Of a stretch of DNA of 64,000 nt, positions 35,817 through 46,070 are shown one piece after another. Numbering within the stretch: position 1 is the first letter of the stretch; the number at the start of each line of letters is the position of its first letter. This DNA comes from Cenococcum geophilum 1.58. Taxonomy: Eukaryota > Ascomycota > Dothideomycetes > Gloniales > Gloniaceae. A program made the position numbers and the translations under genes. The notes beneath the pieces were generated by a model. It worked only from the letters and a program-made list of their open reading frames with translations. It was not told the origin of the DNA and did no database searches. The stretch lies in assembly GCA_001692895.1 (NCBI GenBank), contig KV748243.1, positions 317,248 through 381,247 on the forward strand, in the 5' to 3' direction.

Positions 35817-36475
35817 TGGCTTCTTCGGGTGCGAGGTACATCTCGATACTGAGGCTCTGCACGAAGCTCACTCTGAACAAGGATTTGCACAGCCTTATCA
35901 AACGCTCTAGGAGCCAAGCCTTATTTCTACCCGGCTCTTATATCGTACAGCTTACCTAGGGAGAGCTCCAGAGCGAACGAGTGCAGATTTCCTCCCAGCA
36001 TCTGACGTCCGCACGTTCTCACGACCCTCTCTGCATCTCCCCGCTCGATATCTCCCGATAGCCTCTACACGTGAGCTTTACTATGCCCACGCAGAACCCC
36101 TTATCAAACACCTAGGTAGGCCACCTAAGTTCTAACGCTAGTCCTCAGTCCCCCTACCTAGCGAGACACCAGACGACAGCTAGCGAAGATTCGATTAATC
36201 GCCAGAAAACCAGACGACCACCGTTCGAACGACCATCCAGCGAAAACGCCACCAAACGATTCAATCAACCGATCGATCGAATTGAACAGAGCTTTTAATA
36301 TCGGCCCGTCGCCGAATCGAATCCAGGGCCTCCCTAGGTTAGGCACCCCAGACGACCACCGTTTCGAATATACAGCCAGCAAACGGCCGTAGAGAACGAT
36401 TCCGAATTAATACAATTAATCAATCAATCGAATCAGGCGGAGCCTTCGATCGGGGCCGACCTTTCCCCCAAATTA

Positions 36476-36656
36476 CAGACAGGTAGGCAATAGACGGTAG
36501 CACAGACAGGAGGCACAGACGGTAGGTTATAGACAGGGTAGGCATAGACAGGTAGCACAGACAGGTAGGTACAGACAGGTAGGCACAGACAAGTAGGCAC
36601 AGACAGGTAGGCACAGACAGTTAGGCATAGGCAGGTAGGCATAGGCAGGTACAGAC

Positions 36657-36690
<34 letters not shown>

Positions 36691-36773
36691 GCAGGCAGGC
36701 AGACAGGCCAGACAGGCAGACAGGCAGACAGACAGACCAGACAGACAGGTAGGCAGGCAGGCAGGCAGGCACT
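36476..36773. repeat. CAGACAGGTAGG tetranucleotide-derived tract
   Basis: GGTAGGCACAGACA units of about 14 bp grade into pure CAGA and CAGG tetranucleotide runs (36655-36770). Same type as the inverse tract at 17986-18113. Cys/Leu-rich open frames on the minus strand are repeat artefacts. Confidence 0.9.
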
Positions 36774-37356
36774 AGGCCTAGTTAAGGAAAATCGGTATAC
36801 AGCCAGCAGATCGTCAGGAATACCGCCAATTGATGATTTGGAGCCTTTGTAAAGAGTATCCCCCTTATCTTAATTGCTTAATAAATAGCTCTATATTTTA
36901 TATTGAGTTATATAGGAATATAAAAATATGCAAAATATAAAATGTATAAAAATATGCAAAATGTGCAAAATATATAAAATATATAAAATATACAAAACGT
37001 GTAAAATACACAGGCTCTGCGCGTTTGCTGCGAGTTGCTGTAAAATGCGCAGGCTCTGTGCAGTTTACTGCGCAAGTTACTGCAAAATACGCAGGCTCTG
37101 TGCAGTTTGCCGCAAAATGCGCAAACCGCACAAGACCATATACGACTGCCGCGACCGTACAGTTTGCCGCAAATTGCCGCAAACTGCAACAACGAGCCCG
37201 AAAAAAAATTTCCTGATGTAAGTTATATTTACGTTGTTAACTTCTTATTTACCTATATATCTAGCCTATTAACAAGTCTATTATAGTATTTTCTATAAGG
37301 CTTCGTTATATATTTACTATTATAGTTATAGTATTAATAAAGTTAAGCAATATGCC

Positions 37357-37627
37357 TGTATAATTACAGCACCTGTTATACTAACCACGTGCTTACGCGT
37401 TCGGTACGCCAAGTACGCGTTTACGCGTTCGGTGCACTAACCACCCGCTTACGCGTTTAGTGCACTCCTGAAGCACTGACTAATCAGGGGGGAGGCGCAT
37501 TAGTATATAGACTACGTAGTCTGCTTTATACAATCGACAGTCACCACCATCCCAAAGAGCATACAATACTATACGTATTTCGTGCCCCGGGATATAACTC
37601 ACTTGTACTATTAAGTTGGTACAAACA
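37357..37627 (+). repeat. Solo LTR of copia-B family
   Basis: 271 bp, from TGTATAATTACAGC to GTACAAACA, the LTR of copia-B in its sense orientation, with a perfect ATGCC duplication on each side (37352-37356 and 37628-37632). The target is the ATGCC at the start of the gypsy C gag gene, so the start codon itself is duplicated. Confidence 0.93.
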
Positions 37628-38737
37628 ATGCCATTTAAGATAGTACCAGTTACGACGCTATCTATAGCAGCAACTACCTTAAGAGAAGGAGATATTAGTA
37701 TACAAGATAATGACTTATAAATAATTACTATAGCATAATTTAGAGAATTTATTAAGGAGACGGATAATAATTAAGATGCTATTAATTAAAAGGGTTATAG
37801 AAGAAAAGTATAAGCTAAAGATATTCCTTATATAGATACGATTAAAGATTTAGTATAAAGGATCTAAGCTAGTAAATATAAGAGATTAAGTAGCATATAT
37901 AGAACTATTTTTAACGGGTTAGGTATTAGCGTAGTTTAAACCCTATTTTACGGAGATATAAGCTAATAGGTTAGCAACTACTAATTTAGAAGCACGGTAT
38001 GTATTCTTGAGCTAGAAGGGATTTATTAGTAGACTTATACAGATACACAGAGGTCTAGAATTAATAGTGACGGCTAAAGAAAAGCTATATTAACTTATAT
38101 AAAAGGGATTAGTAATAGATTATATAATATAGTTTTAAATACTTATAGCGCAAACTAAGTAGAACTAAGGGGCGTTAATAGTATAGTATAGAAGGGGACT
38201 AAGGGCTAAAGTTTAAGCTATTATAATATTAATGAATAATCTAAGTAATATAAGAGAGTTAATTAAATAAGCTATTAAGGTAGATAACTAGCTAATAGGT
38301 TTAGAAAAATATAGCAAGGACTAATATACATAAAAAAAGACGTAATAAGTGTTTAAACTATAGTATAGCACAAAGCTAATAGACCTAAGTAGTATTAAAG
38401 AGTTAAGATAACAAAATAAGAAACTATAGAAATTTAAAGGTTAAGAATTAAGTAATTATAGAACTAAGGAGCAGAGGCTAAATTAGTGATCTTAGTAATA
38501 GCAGGCGTTTAGGCGGACTCTATAGTAAAAAAAGTGGTTTAAAAATAGATCTTATATAAACTGCGGGAAATAGAATTATTTTGCTAGAGACTATAGAGGT
38601 AATTAGAGTAACTACGCGGTACAGTCCTTTGCGAAATATCGCGAACTCAGGCCGGAGTAAGCCCGCGCACCACCTACTACCAAATTTTATATAGAAATCG
38701 ATGGAATTAATTATTTCTACTCACTTATACTACTACA

Positions 38738-39750
38738 ATGGGCTAGCGCCTCCTAATTGAGGTTATAAACCAAATAAAACTTTGTCTTAACCTTAATAAG
38801 GATATACCTAAAATAGTAGCAGCTTTAAAGCTCTTAAAGATAACTATTTATAAGCTCCAATTAAATTAGGACCTTTAGGGTTAGCTATATACTCTACCTA
38901 GTGTTAAATTAGGTAGACTAAACACTCTACTAAAGTACTAAAAGCTGGTAAGTAGTCTTAGCATAGTGTTAAGGTTTACTAACGTTTCTACTAGATAAAG
39001 ACTGCTTAAGTACTATAGTAATAGGCCTACTGCCTACCTTAACAGGATATAAGACTTCCTCTTTAACAAATTTAATATTCAAACCTCTATATATACCATC
39101 CGCCATATTCTTAAGGCCGCTTAATAGTCTAGAAAGACAGTCTCTAAGCGTACCGCCTAGTAAAGTACACTCCTCCGCACTACTTAGTAGGGCAGGTAGA
39201 AATAATAGCTTACTAACTAGCTTGTCTTCCTTAATAAGTCGGCTTTAAATAAAAGGACTAGTGATCGAAAACGGGGCTAGTCGCTAAGACGGATAGACTA
39301 TAAGGTGTTAATACTATATAAAAGATCTAAACAATAGAGTATACTACCGGCGTTAACGCTTAAGGGCTATACAAGCTATCTTATCTTCTAAGAAGCTTCT
39401 ACTAGCAAGCTTCTTAAGGATTTTATAAAGCACTAGGTGCTACTAAATTATACGCCGTACCTAGGGCCGCGTTTAATTATTATATTAGATAATATATTTA
39501 TCTATAAATTAGCACAACTTTAAGAGATCTATAAGTAGGCAGGTGTTATACTTAAATTCCTACTACTATACTTACCGGATTTTAATCTAATTAAGGCGAC
39601 ATTTAAGGATTTAAAAACTTGGATAAGGAGGAACTATACTCTAGCGTCTAAGTTTAAGAGCTTTAATAGATTCCTAGAGTTTATAATTAGTTAAGCTTAT
39701 AGAGTACACGCAGAGGCATATTTTAAGAAGGCTAGCTATAGGGTAGATTA
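38738..39750 (+). pseudogene. IS630/Tc1-type transposase (DDE_3), inactivated
   Basis: Begins at ATG 38738. The N-terminal part resembles a helix-turn-helix (IPKIVAALKLLKITIYKLQL), followed by PSVKLGRLNTLLKY, PTAYLNRIQDFLF-type and SRKTVSKRTA segments. The DDE core shows LVFLNKSALNKRTSDRKRG near 39225 (normally LVFLDES), RLIIILDNIFIY near 39470-39505 (the second Asp kept) and LPDFNLIKATFKDLKTWIR near 39575-39620 (normally SPDFNPIEEAF). So the first Asp reads Asn and the last Glu reads Lys, both G-to-A changes. Family length is about 330-350 residues, matching this span. Product would have excised and inserted the element at TA. Confidence 0.8.
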
Positions 39751-39799
39751 AAGCTTTCTATAATATATTCCTTTACTTATAATAAGCTATCTTCTAGCG

Positions 39800-41560
39800 C
39801 TTAAACTCTACCACCCTCTCTCCAATCCGCGGTAGCGTGCTAACTGAAAACCTATACTCCTTCTAGAGTCCCACCATTATATCCTTTAGAGATCTTATCC
39901 TATTAATATCCTAATTATCCGCCATTAAAGTACGCTTAATTAGCTGTAGGATACTCTTCTAGCGCTTACTAGAGTGGCTTAGCTAAGCTATTAGCCAGTT
40001 AAAGAACTATAAGAGAATCTTATAGTAGTCTATATCTAAACGCACCAGGCTTAAATTAGGAGGTGGCTTAATACTAGAAGGAGACAGAGGTTAACCTAGC
40101 GGCTACTAATAATCCAGACGCCTTATTGCTTATAACTCTCTAACAGTAAATAGCCAAATTAGGTCCTTAATTTAATCTACTAGTAAGTTATCCTTAGCCT
40201 CTAGTTCTTTATTCTTTAAGAGCTACCGCCTTATCTTTTAAGCTAATAGCTAGCAAATAATATTTTATAACGGCTCCTTAACTGTTACGGAAGTAGGCAC
40301 GAGCTAGAATACAATATACTAAACGGGGTAGTAATTAAAGAAGGCTACGTACGCGTAACTATACATAGTTAATATAAAGATATTTAGATATAGAATAGAA
40401 TAGAACAGGTTAGGTACGGGTATAAATAGGGGTTGTAGGGGAACGTGCGTAGGTGTCTTGAGACGAACGTGAGTATGGGTTAAGAACGTCAAAACGTATA
40501 GGGACGTGAGAACGTGTGAGTCCCGTAACATTAACCGTTAAAACGTTACTTTAGATCTCTCTACTCCACCATTAAAGGATATAAGCGTTAATAGGATAGT
40601 AATGCTTAATACAATTAGCTTTACCTTAACGCCTATTCTACTAGTAGATACCTCCTTTATTTAAGTAATATAAATTAATATAAGGCCATCTGCTTGCTAG
40701 AACGGGAACCCTATTTCTAGTAGCTTTCTTAGCAGCGATAATATTTGGGAGATTAGCCTCTTAGATTTAGGTGGTAGTTCATTTACTAGATCTTACTATT
40801 TAACTAAAGAGAGGCGCCGGCGATAGTACTAGCGTCCCTTAAGGCCGTTCCTTAGTTAAGTATAAGGTAAGATCTAAGTATAATAATTTTATTAGATACT
40901 ACTTACGGAGGTCCTTTAATAGCTTAAGTACTTAATAGAGGTCAGTGCGATCGTTAACCTTATAAAGAAAGTTATTAGCCTTTAATTACCTCTCGTATAA
41001 GGCAGCCGCTTTAAGGCGATTAACATTAAAGATCCGTGGTAAGCACCTTATAATTACACTATTGCGCTAGCTCTTAATTAAGCTATAAAAGAGGTTCTCA
41101 GTGTCGTACTTTAAAGATATCGTACTAGGTAAGGCCTCCCTTCTAGATACTGCCTTTTAACGACTTATAAAGCTGATAGGAACTAGTGGCGGCGACGCTC
41201 GATCCTCCTTCTTCTCCTCCTCCTTCTCCTCCTCCTCCTCCTTTTCTTCCTCCTTGTCGTCCTTATCGTCGTCCTTATCGTTGTTATTCTCCTCCTCTAT
41301 AGTATCCGGCTGTGCTAATAACGGCGGCGACAAGTATATAAATAACAGTGACGGTAGCTGCAGCGCTGGCGGTAGCATAGGACGCCGTGCTAGGCGACGC
41401 TGCGTCTTTTTTAGAGCTCTCTCAGAGGCCCGCGGCTGCGGTAAGGTGTTAAATAATATACGTTTATATCTCTAGTACTTTTTAGCACGAGCTAATACAC
41501 GTACGGCCGAATCTATAGGTAAATAACAACTACTCTATACAAATTGTCTAGTCCAGTTAG
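39800..41560 (-). pseudogene. Second coding relic of transposon F, unidentified
   Basis: Minus-strand coding-like sequence convergent to the transposase. The best preserved part (41378-41157) reads MLPPALQLPSLLFIYLSPPL, then an acidic run of Glu/Asp/Lys, and continues past a stop with KAVSRREALPSTISLKYDTE and FNVNRLKAAALYER. The solo LTR at 40283-40530 splits it, and 39800-40277 may be its C-terminal part. No known domain is visible. It lies inside the inverted repeats, so it travelled with the transposon: either an accessory transposition protein or captured cargo. Confidence 0.4.
40283..40530. repeat. Solo LTR inside transposon F
   Basis: 248 bp beginning TGTTACGG and ending CCGTAACA (8-bp inverted ends), flanked by perfect TTAAC (40278-40282, 40531-40535). 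It is not the LTR of any other element in the window, although it shares the TGTTACGG start. Many CpGs remain. Confidence 0.88.
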
Positions 41561-42920
41561 ACTAGAGCACGATTTTGGGTAGCGACAGCGAGGTTTAAAG
41601 GCGTGGGAAGGTAAGAATAATTAATTCCATCGATTTCCATACAAAATTTGGTGGTGGGTGGTGCGCGAGCTTACTCCGGCCCAAGTTCACGATATTTCGC
41701 AAAGGACTGTAAAGGGAACTAGACTAGTAGAAAAATATATATAGAGAGAGAGGGATAATAGTGTGCTATAAGGAATAAAAGAATATCTAATTAATAGTTT
41801 TGCGTTTTATTATAATAACATACTAAATTTATAAGGATATTAAGTATAACGTAAGCTATTAGCTATAAGAGCCTAAGTTAAGAGGACTTTAAGGTATAAT
41901 AAAGTTAGATAAAGAATAAGATTGACTTTATAAACTAGATTAGGACCTAAAGGGTATAGTTAGCTAAAAGTCAGCAGAGAAAGTTCTTGCGTACTAGTTT
42001 TATTAAAAAGCAATAGGATTTAAGAATCGACACGATCGGACAATTAGCAGCGGCGATAAGGAAATAAAAGCGATTAACTAGGAGTACGTAAACCTTAAGT
42101 ACGTAATAGAGGTAGAGACTAAAACCGCTATAGAGTAAGGATTAGTAATGGGGATTAAGACTCTATTAGATACGATATCTATTACTTTATAAGACGTAAA
42201 AGAAGTAGGATAAGGAACTACTTTAGCACTTAATAAAGGTAAAAGGCTATAGGTCTAAGGTTTCTAAAAAGGAATAAAAAGGACTTAAGATTCTTAAAGT
42301 AAGATAAGAGTAAGTTAGGACTCTTAAGATAAGATAAGATAAGACTAGCTTAGAAACCAACTATAGATAACAACTAATAGAAAAGGATAGTAGCTTAGTT
42401 TAAAGACAAACAAATAAGTATGGGATAAAGATTCCTAGTAGACTAAGAATTCGAAGAATAAATAAGGATACCTATAATAGGCGAATAAAGTGTTTAGCCT
42501 AAAGGTCGAAAAGTTAACACTATAAGTAAGAAGTAAGAAGACTTTAGGGATCCGTTAGCTAAACGTAGGCTAAAAAAAGCTAGAAATAATTTAGAGAACG
42601 AATCTATACGTAGTAAGAATAAAATTAAAACTATAAGCTAAGAATGCTAGGTTATATGCGAAACAGAGCACTAATATAAAGAATTACTTATAGGCCGAAG
42701 ACAGGCATACTAAGAGCAAAATAGCTATAAGAAATCGAATAAAAAGAAGATTTTAGACGATATATAAAGGGTTACAACAATATGGTAATAAAAAGATACT
42801 TTCTTATAAATAGATCGTATACGCTTACGGAACTATACTAAAAGTAGTATAAATAGCAGCATAGTAATAAATAGGAAGCTTTCTATATATAGCTAAAGGA
42901 AAGAGTTATTGCAAACTAAG

Positions 42921-43333
42921 TGTTACGGACCTTATATCGGCAGTAGTAGCACTATTAGGAAGAGATATAAATAGACTAGTAGTGGAAGTACGGGAGGTGC
43001 TAGAACTAGTTAAACTATAAGATAAGGGGTAACTAAGTTATATAGTTAGTTATATTATAGGTTTAGAATATAAGAATATAAAAATATAAAAACGTAATAT
43101 ACTAACGTATTAACGTACTTAGTACATTTCTTAGGCGCAGTGTTATATATTTAGAGGACCGCAGTCCCTACCTAAATAATTCTCTTTTTTATAGTGAATC
43201 TTAGAATAAAATTAGAGTTAATCTATTAGGCAACCACTCTACTAATTATTATTACGTTATTAACTTCTTATTTACCTATATACCTAACCTATTAATAAGT
43301 TTACCATAGTATTTCCTATAAGGCTTTGTTATA
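42921..43333 (+). repeat. 5' LTR of gypsy E
   Basis: 413 bp, TGTTACGGACC to GGCTTTGTTATA (the last two bases a RIP form of CA). Aligns with 55414-55837 and with the reverse complement of 670-1090. Confidence 0.88.
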
Positions 43334-44651
43334 TATTTACTACTAAGGTTATAGTATTAACAAAGTTAAATAATATACTACTAAAAGTAGCAGTTATAAC
43401 GGCGTCTATAGTAGCACCTACCTTAAGATTAGGTAATAACACTAGTATAATAGATACTAATTCGCAACTAGTTACGGTTAAATAGTTATAAGTAATAGTT
43501 AATTAATTAACGGATAATAATAGGATACTTAAAGAAAATATTAATATAATTAGAGTAGCTAAAATTAAGCTACTATCTATTAAGTAATTTTTAGGGGAGA
43601 AATTAAAGCTTAAAGGATTCCTTATATAGATGCACTTTAAGGTTATATAAGAGAGAGTAAAGCTAGTAATAGCTATAGACTAAATAGCCTATACAGAGTT
43701 ATTCCTAATAAAAAGGGCACTTAAGTAGTTTAAGCCTTATCTGTAAGGGCGCGAAGAGACTTTAGGGAAGATTTAAAGGAACGATATAAATTCTATCTAA
43801 ATTTAAGGGTATATAGCTCTTGCTAAGAACAAAATATTGTATAAAGAAGAGAAAGGAATAATAAGAGAGTTATATATTAAATAGTTAGGGGTCTTAATGG
43901 TTAATACGTACACATGTGCGTACGCGGTCTTTAACTAACTTTGGTAGAATTCAATTAATCTAGTAGAACTTAGCAGAAGTCGATCAAGCTGGCAGAATTT
44001 GGCAGAATTTGGTCAAAACGTCGGAATTTATCTGTTGAGTGTTTTACTAAGACATTCCTACTGTAACTGGGCTAGTCCCGTTACATTATCTTATAGAGAT
44101 ATTAAAAAACGGTATAGTAACTATTAACTAAAAAGTATAATATATATTTACTAGTTAGAATAGTTTTATAAAACGCCTAATATAAATATTTAAAGACCTA
44201 GAGGCAACTACTATAGTAGAAAGAAAGCCTTAAAATTTAGTATAGTAAACCTTAGTAATTAAGTATATAATATAGTTTTAAACACTAGCAATATAGGTTA
44301 AATAGAATAATAAGGCGCTTATAGCATAGTATAAATAAGGACTTAAAGCGAAAGTTTAGGATATAATTATCCAAATAGAAGATGCGGATACTCTAAGAGA
44401 ATTAATTAATTAAGTAATTAGGATTAATAATAAAATCTACTAAAGGAAACAGACTAAAAAGGGTTAAAATAGAGTTCTATGGTTATATAAGGCGTAGAGT
44501 ATATAATAATAAAGTTAAACTTAGAAACTATAGTATAGCGCAGAACTAATAAACCTAAATAGTATTAAAGAAACCTATAAGAGATAGATAAAACAACTAT
44601 AAAAACTTAAAGGGTAAAAATTAAGTAATTATAGACCTAAGGAGTAGAAGC

Positions 44652-44834
44652 TGTTACGGCACCATAATGGATCTAGTTAGGGGGCTCGCTTAAGCCTTAG
44701 TATATATATATAGACGTGTCCTTTTCCACCTTCTACTCCTTATCTTAATATTTAAGTCTATAGACTACTAATTATACAGGCTTACATACGTTCTTTACGG
44801 CGCTTATACCTTAATTAACTAAGTCGCTGTAATA
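44652..44834 (+). repeat. 5' LTR of the miniature element
   Basis: 183 bp, partner of 45888-46070. More C-to-T/G-to-A changes than in the 3' copy (for example GGCACCATAATGG for GGCACCGTAACGG). Confidence 0.9.
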
Positions 44835-45478
44835 CTGTATTAAGATCCCTTAGTCAGACGCAGGCTGTTATAATTTAGGTTAAGTCCTATAGTAAATGGG
44901 TAGACGGAGCCCTATACGTAGGCAAAGGAAGGAGATATACACTTCTATAACAAAGTAAGGACTAAAGTCCTATAGTGGCTAGGTTATAAGAAGCTTAGTC
45001 CCTATACTACGCAAGCACCCTTATATATATATATTTTTTTTTAATTCTTCTATTTAATTCTCCCCGCTAGACGGTAACTCTTTCCAACTATATAAACTTA
45101 TTGACTAACTAAGTAATACGTATATCTATTAACCGAACGCGTATACCTACTAATTAATTAAATAAATAACGACCGACTATACGTCTCTATTAGACGCTTA
45201 TACCATACTGCTACCTAAATAGCCCTTTTAAACTAATACCAAGCTACGTATACTGTAAGGAACGAAATCAGTTAATACTAAGACTAGTACTATATACTAG
45301 CTGCGATAAACGACCCTAACTAATACTAAGTTATACGAGCTTTAAGGAACAAAATTACTAGGACTACCAACGCTAACATTACTCTGCTATTAACTACCGA
45401 TTATGCCGATATGCATACGATCTATATACTAGACAACAGTAGTACTAATACACCTGCTACTACGACCTGATAACAACT

Positions 45479-45874
45479 GTGCCGATATGCCTACAGTCTC
45501 ACCAACTGTACGATCGTGCCGTTACGCCTGCGATCCACGACTTTTGCTTATATTGTACTGCTACAAACCGGATAAACGATAGCGCTGTTATGCCTGCTAT
45601 CTATCGACAACCAATAGACGGGCTCTGTGCTCAACTACTATTGTTACCGCCGCTAGTACTGTACTACTACCTAAACAGACATCTGCTGCCACGCCTGCAG
45701 CTAACCTTAATTCGACTTCTACTACTCCTGCCTGCAGTACAACAACTAACCCTTACTGCTCTGCCTACAGCATTTTATCGACTACTGCTGCCCTACCTGC
45801 AGCAAATAACTACAACTGTACAAGAGGTAGAAGACAAGTACCTAGGGACAAAGCTTAAGGGCAAGCTTTTTTAA
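45479..45874 (+). CDS. 131-residue open frame inside the miniature element
   Basis: An uninterrupted frame of 131 codons from ATG 45479 to a stop just before the polypurine tract. It is Leu/Tyr/Pro-rich, with three LLLLP-type stretches and a C-terminal EVEDKYLGTKLKGKLF tail. Upstream (45260-45480) the same style of sequence continues with stops, so the original gene may have been longer. I do not recognise it. Surviving open in a RIP-prone region may be chance, because its codons contain few CAA/CAG/TGG sites. Translation is unproven. Confidence 0.3.
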   Translation: MPICLQSHQLYDRAVTPAIHDFCLYCTATNRINDSAVMPAIYRQPIDGLCAQLLLLPPLVLYYYLNRHLLPRLQLTLIRLLLLLPAVQQLTLTALPTAFYRLLLPYLQQITTTVQEVEDKYLGTKLKGKLF

Positions 45875-45887
45875 AGGGGGGGGGTAA

Positions 45888-46070
45888 TATTACGGCACCG
45901 TAACGGATCTAGTTAGGGGGCTCGCTTAAGCCTTGGCATATATATATAGACGTGTCCTTTTCCACCTTCTGCTCCTTATCTTGATATCTAAGTCTATAGA
46001 CTATTAATTGTACAGGCTTGTATACGTTCTTTACGGCGCTTATGCCTTAATTAACTAAGTTGCTGTAATA
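45888..46070 (+). repeat. 3' LTR of the miniature element
   Basis: 183 bp, TATTACGG (RIP form of TGTTACGG) to CTGTAATA, followed by the GAGGC target copy and the resumed gypsy E gag (GCTAAACTAGGGATC, as in D at 62150). Confidence 0.9.

Larger units (their letters stand above)
34912..37218 (+). mobile_element. Foldback/minisatellite element, copy 2 (complete)
   Basis: Both ends are visible: CATCAGGAAATTTTTTTTTG at 34912 and its inverse GAAAAAAAATTTCCTGATG ending at 37218, about 30 bp of inverted repeat including the GGGCnCGTTGT part. TA flanks both sides (34910-34911, 37219-37220), and the uninterrupted gypsy LTR elsewhere shows a single TA. The interior has no transposase: a foldback (34936-35135), a 12-bp minisatellite, a unique GC-richer part (35830-36430) with GTTCGAACGACCA and CGATCGATCG, a CAGACAGG tract, an AT-rich part and subterminal GTTTGCCGCAAA repeats (37020-37200). 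It is therefore non-autonomous. TA targeting suggests a Tc1/mariner-type transposase, but this is inference. Confidence 0.8.
34595..37310 (+). repeat. 5' LTR of gypsy C, split by copy 2
   Basis: TATTACGGACC (34595) to GGCTTCGTTATA (37310), interrupted by the 2307-bp foldback element. The remaining roughly 407 bp align with the LTRs at 42921-43333 and 55414-55837. Upstream, 34447-34594 is AT-rich flank with no feature. Confidence 0.85.
38622..41709 (+). mobile_element. IS630/Tc1-like transposon F with 91-bp TIRs
   Basis: 3088 bp bounded by inverted repeats 38622-38712 and 41619-41709, starting CAGTCCTTTGCGAAATATCG and differing only by about seven transitions. TA is duplicated at 38620-38621 and 41710-41711, and the unbroken site is seen in gypsy D and E. 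It carries a plus-strand transposase on the left and a second, convergent minus-strand coding region on the right, which is unusual for this superfamily. A 248-bp solo LTR (40283-40530) inserted into it later. Confidence 0.9.
34595..42920 (+). mobile_element. Ty3/gypsy element C, truncated, multiply interrupted
   Basis: Plus-strand element of the A/D/E family: 5' LTR (34595-37310), then gag up to 42920, where the 5' LTR of E begins without an intervening C end. Insertions into it: foldback copy 2 (34912-37218), a copia-B solo LTR (37357-37627) and transposon F (38622-41709). The pol half and 3' LTR are not in the window, so either E inserted here and later rearrangement removed the rest, or recombination joined the two. 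Confidence 0.8.
37628..42920 (+). pseudogene. Gypsy C gag, interrupted by transposon F
   Basis: Starts at ATG 37628 (MPFKIVPVTTLSIAATTLRE, similar to D at 61211 and A at 8193). The retrotransposon-gag region follows; a CCHC knuckle relic near 38560-38595 keeps a CGK and a FARDY piece (normally CGKxGHFARDC). The frame breaks at 38621 where transposon F inserts and resumes at 41712 with the region between knuckle and protease that all members of this family share and that I cannot assign. It ends where E begins. Stops are of RIP type and numerous. Confidence 0.75.
44652..46070 (+). mobile_element. Miniature LTR retrotransposon (TRIM-like)
   Basis: 1419 bp with two 183-bp LTRs (44652-44834, 45888-46070; TGTTACGG...CTGTAATA, RIP form of TGTGACA) and a 5-bp duplication GAAGC/GAGGC. 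A purine run ending in G9 (45873-45884) stands immediately before the 3' LTR, as a polypurine tract should. The 1.05-kb interior has no protease, RT or integrase, so it must depend on another element's proteins. A solo LTR of this family with perfect target repeats is at 4827-5010. It is larger than classic plant TRIMs and has one open frame. Confidence 0.9.

Noticed and set aside
35123..35959. Several overlapping long open frames on both strands
   Set aside because: All come from the 12-bp array (a multiple of three) and lie inside a non-autonomous element.
36420..36772. Cys/Leu/Pro-rich frames on the minus strand
   Set aside because: Products of the CAGACAGG tract with no start context or domain.
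36898..37221. Overlapping frames on both strands at the right end of copy 2
   Set aside because: Low-complexity Ile/Lys/Tyr and Cys/Ala-rich frames created by GTTTGCCGCAAA subterminal repeats and AT-rich runs.
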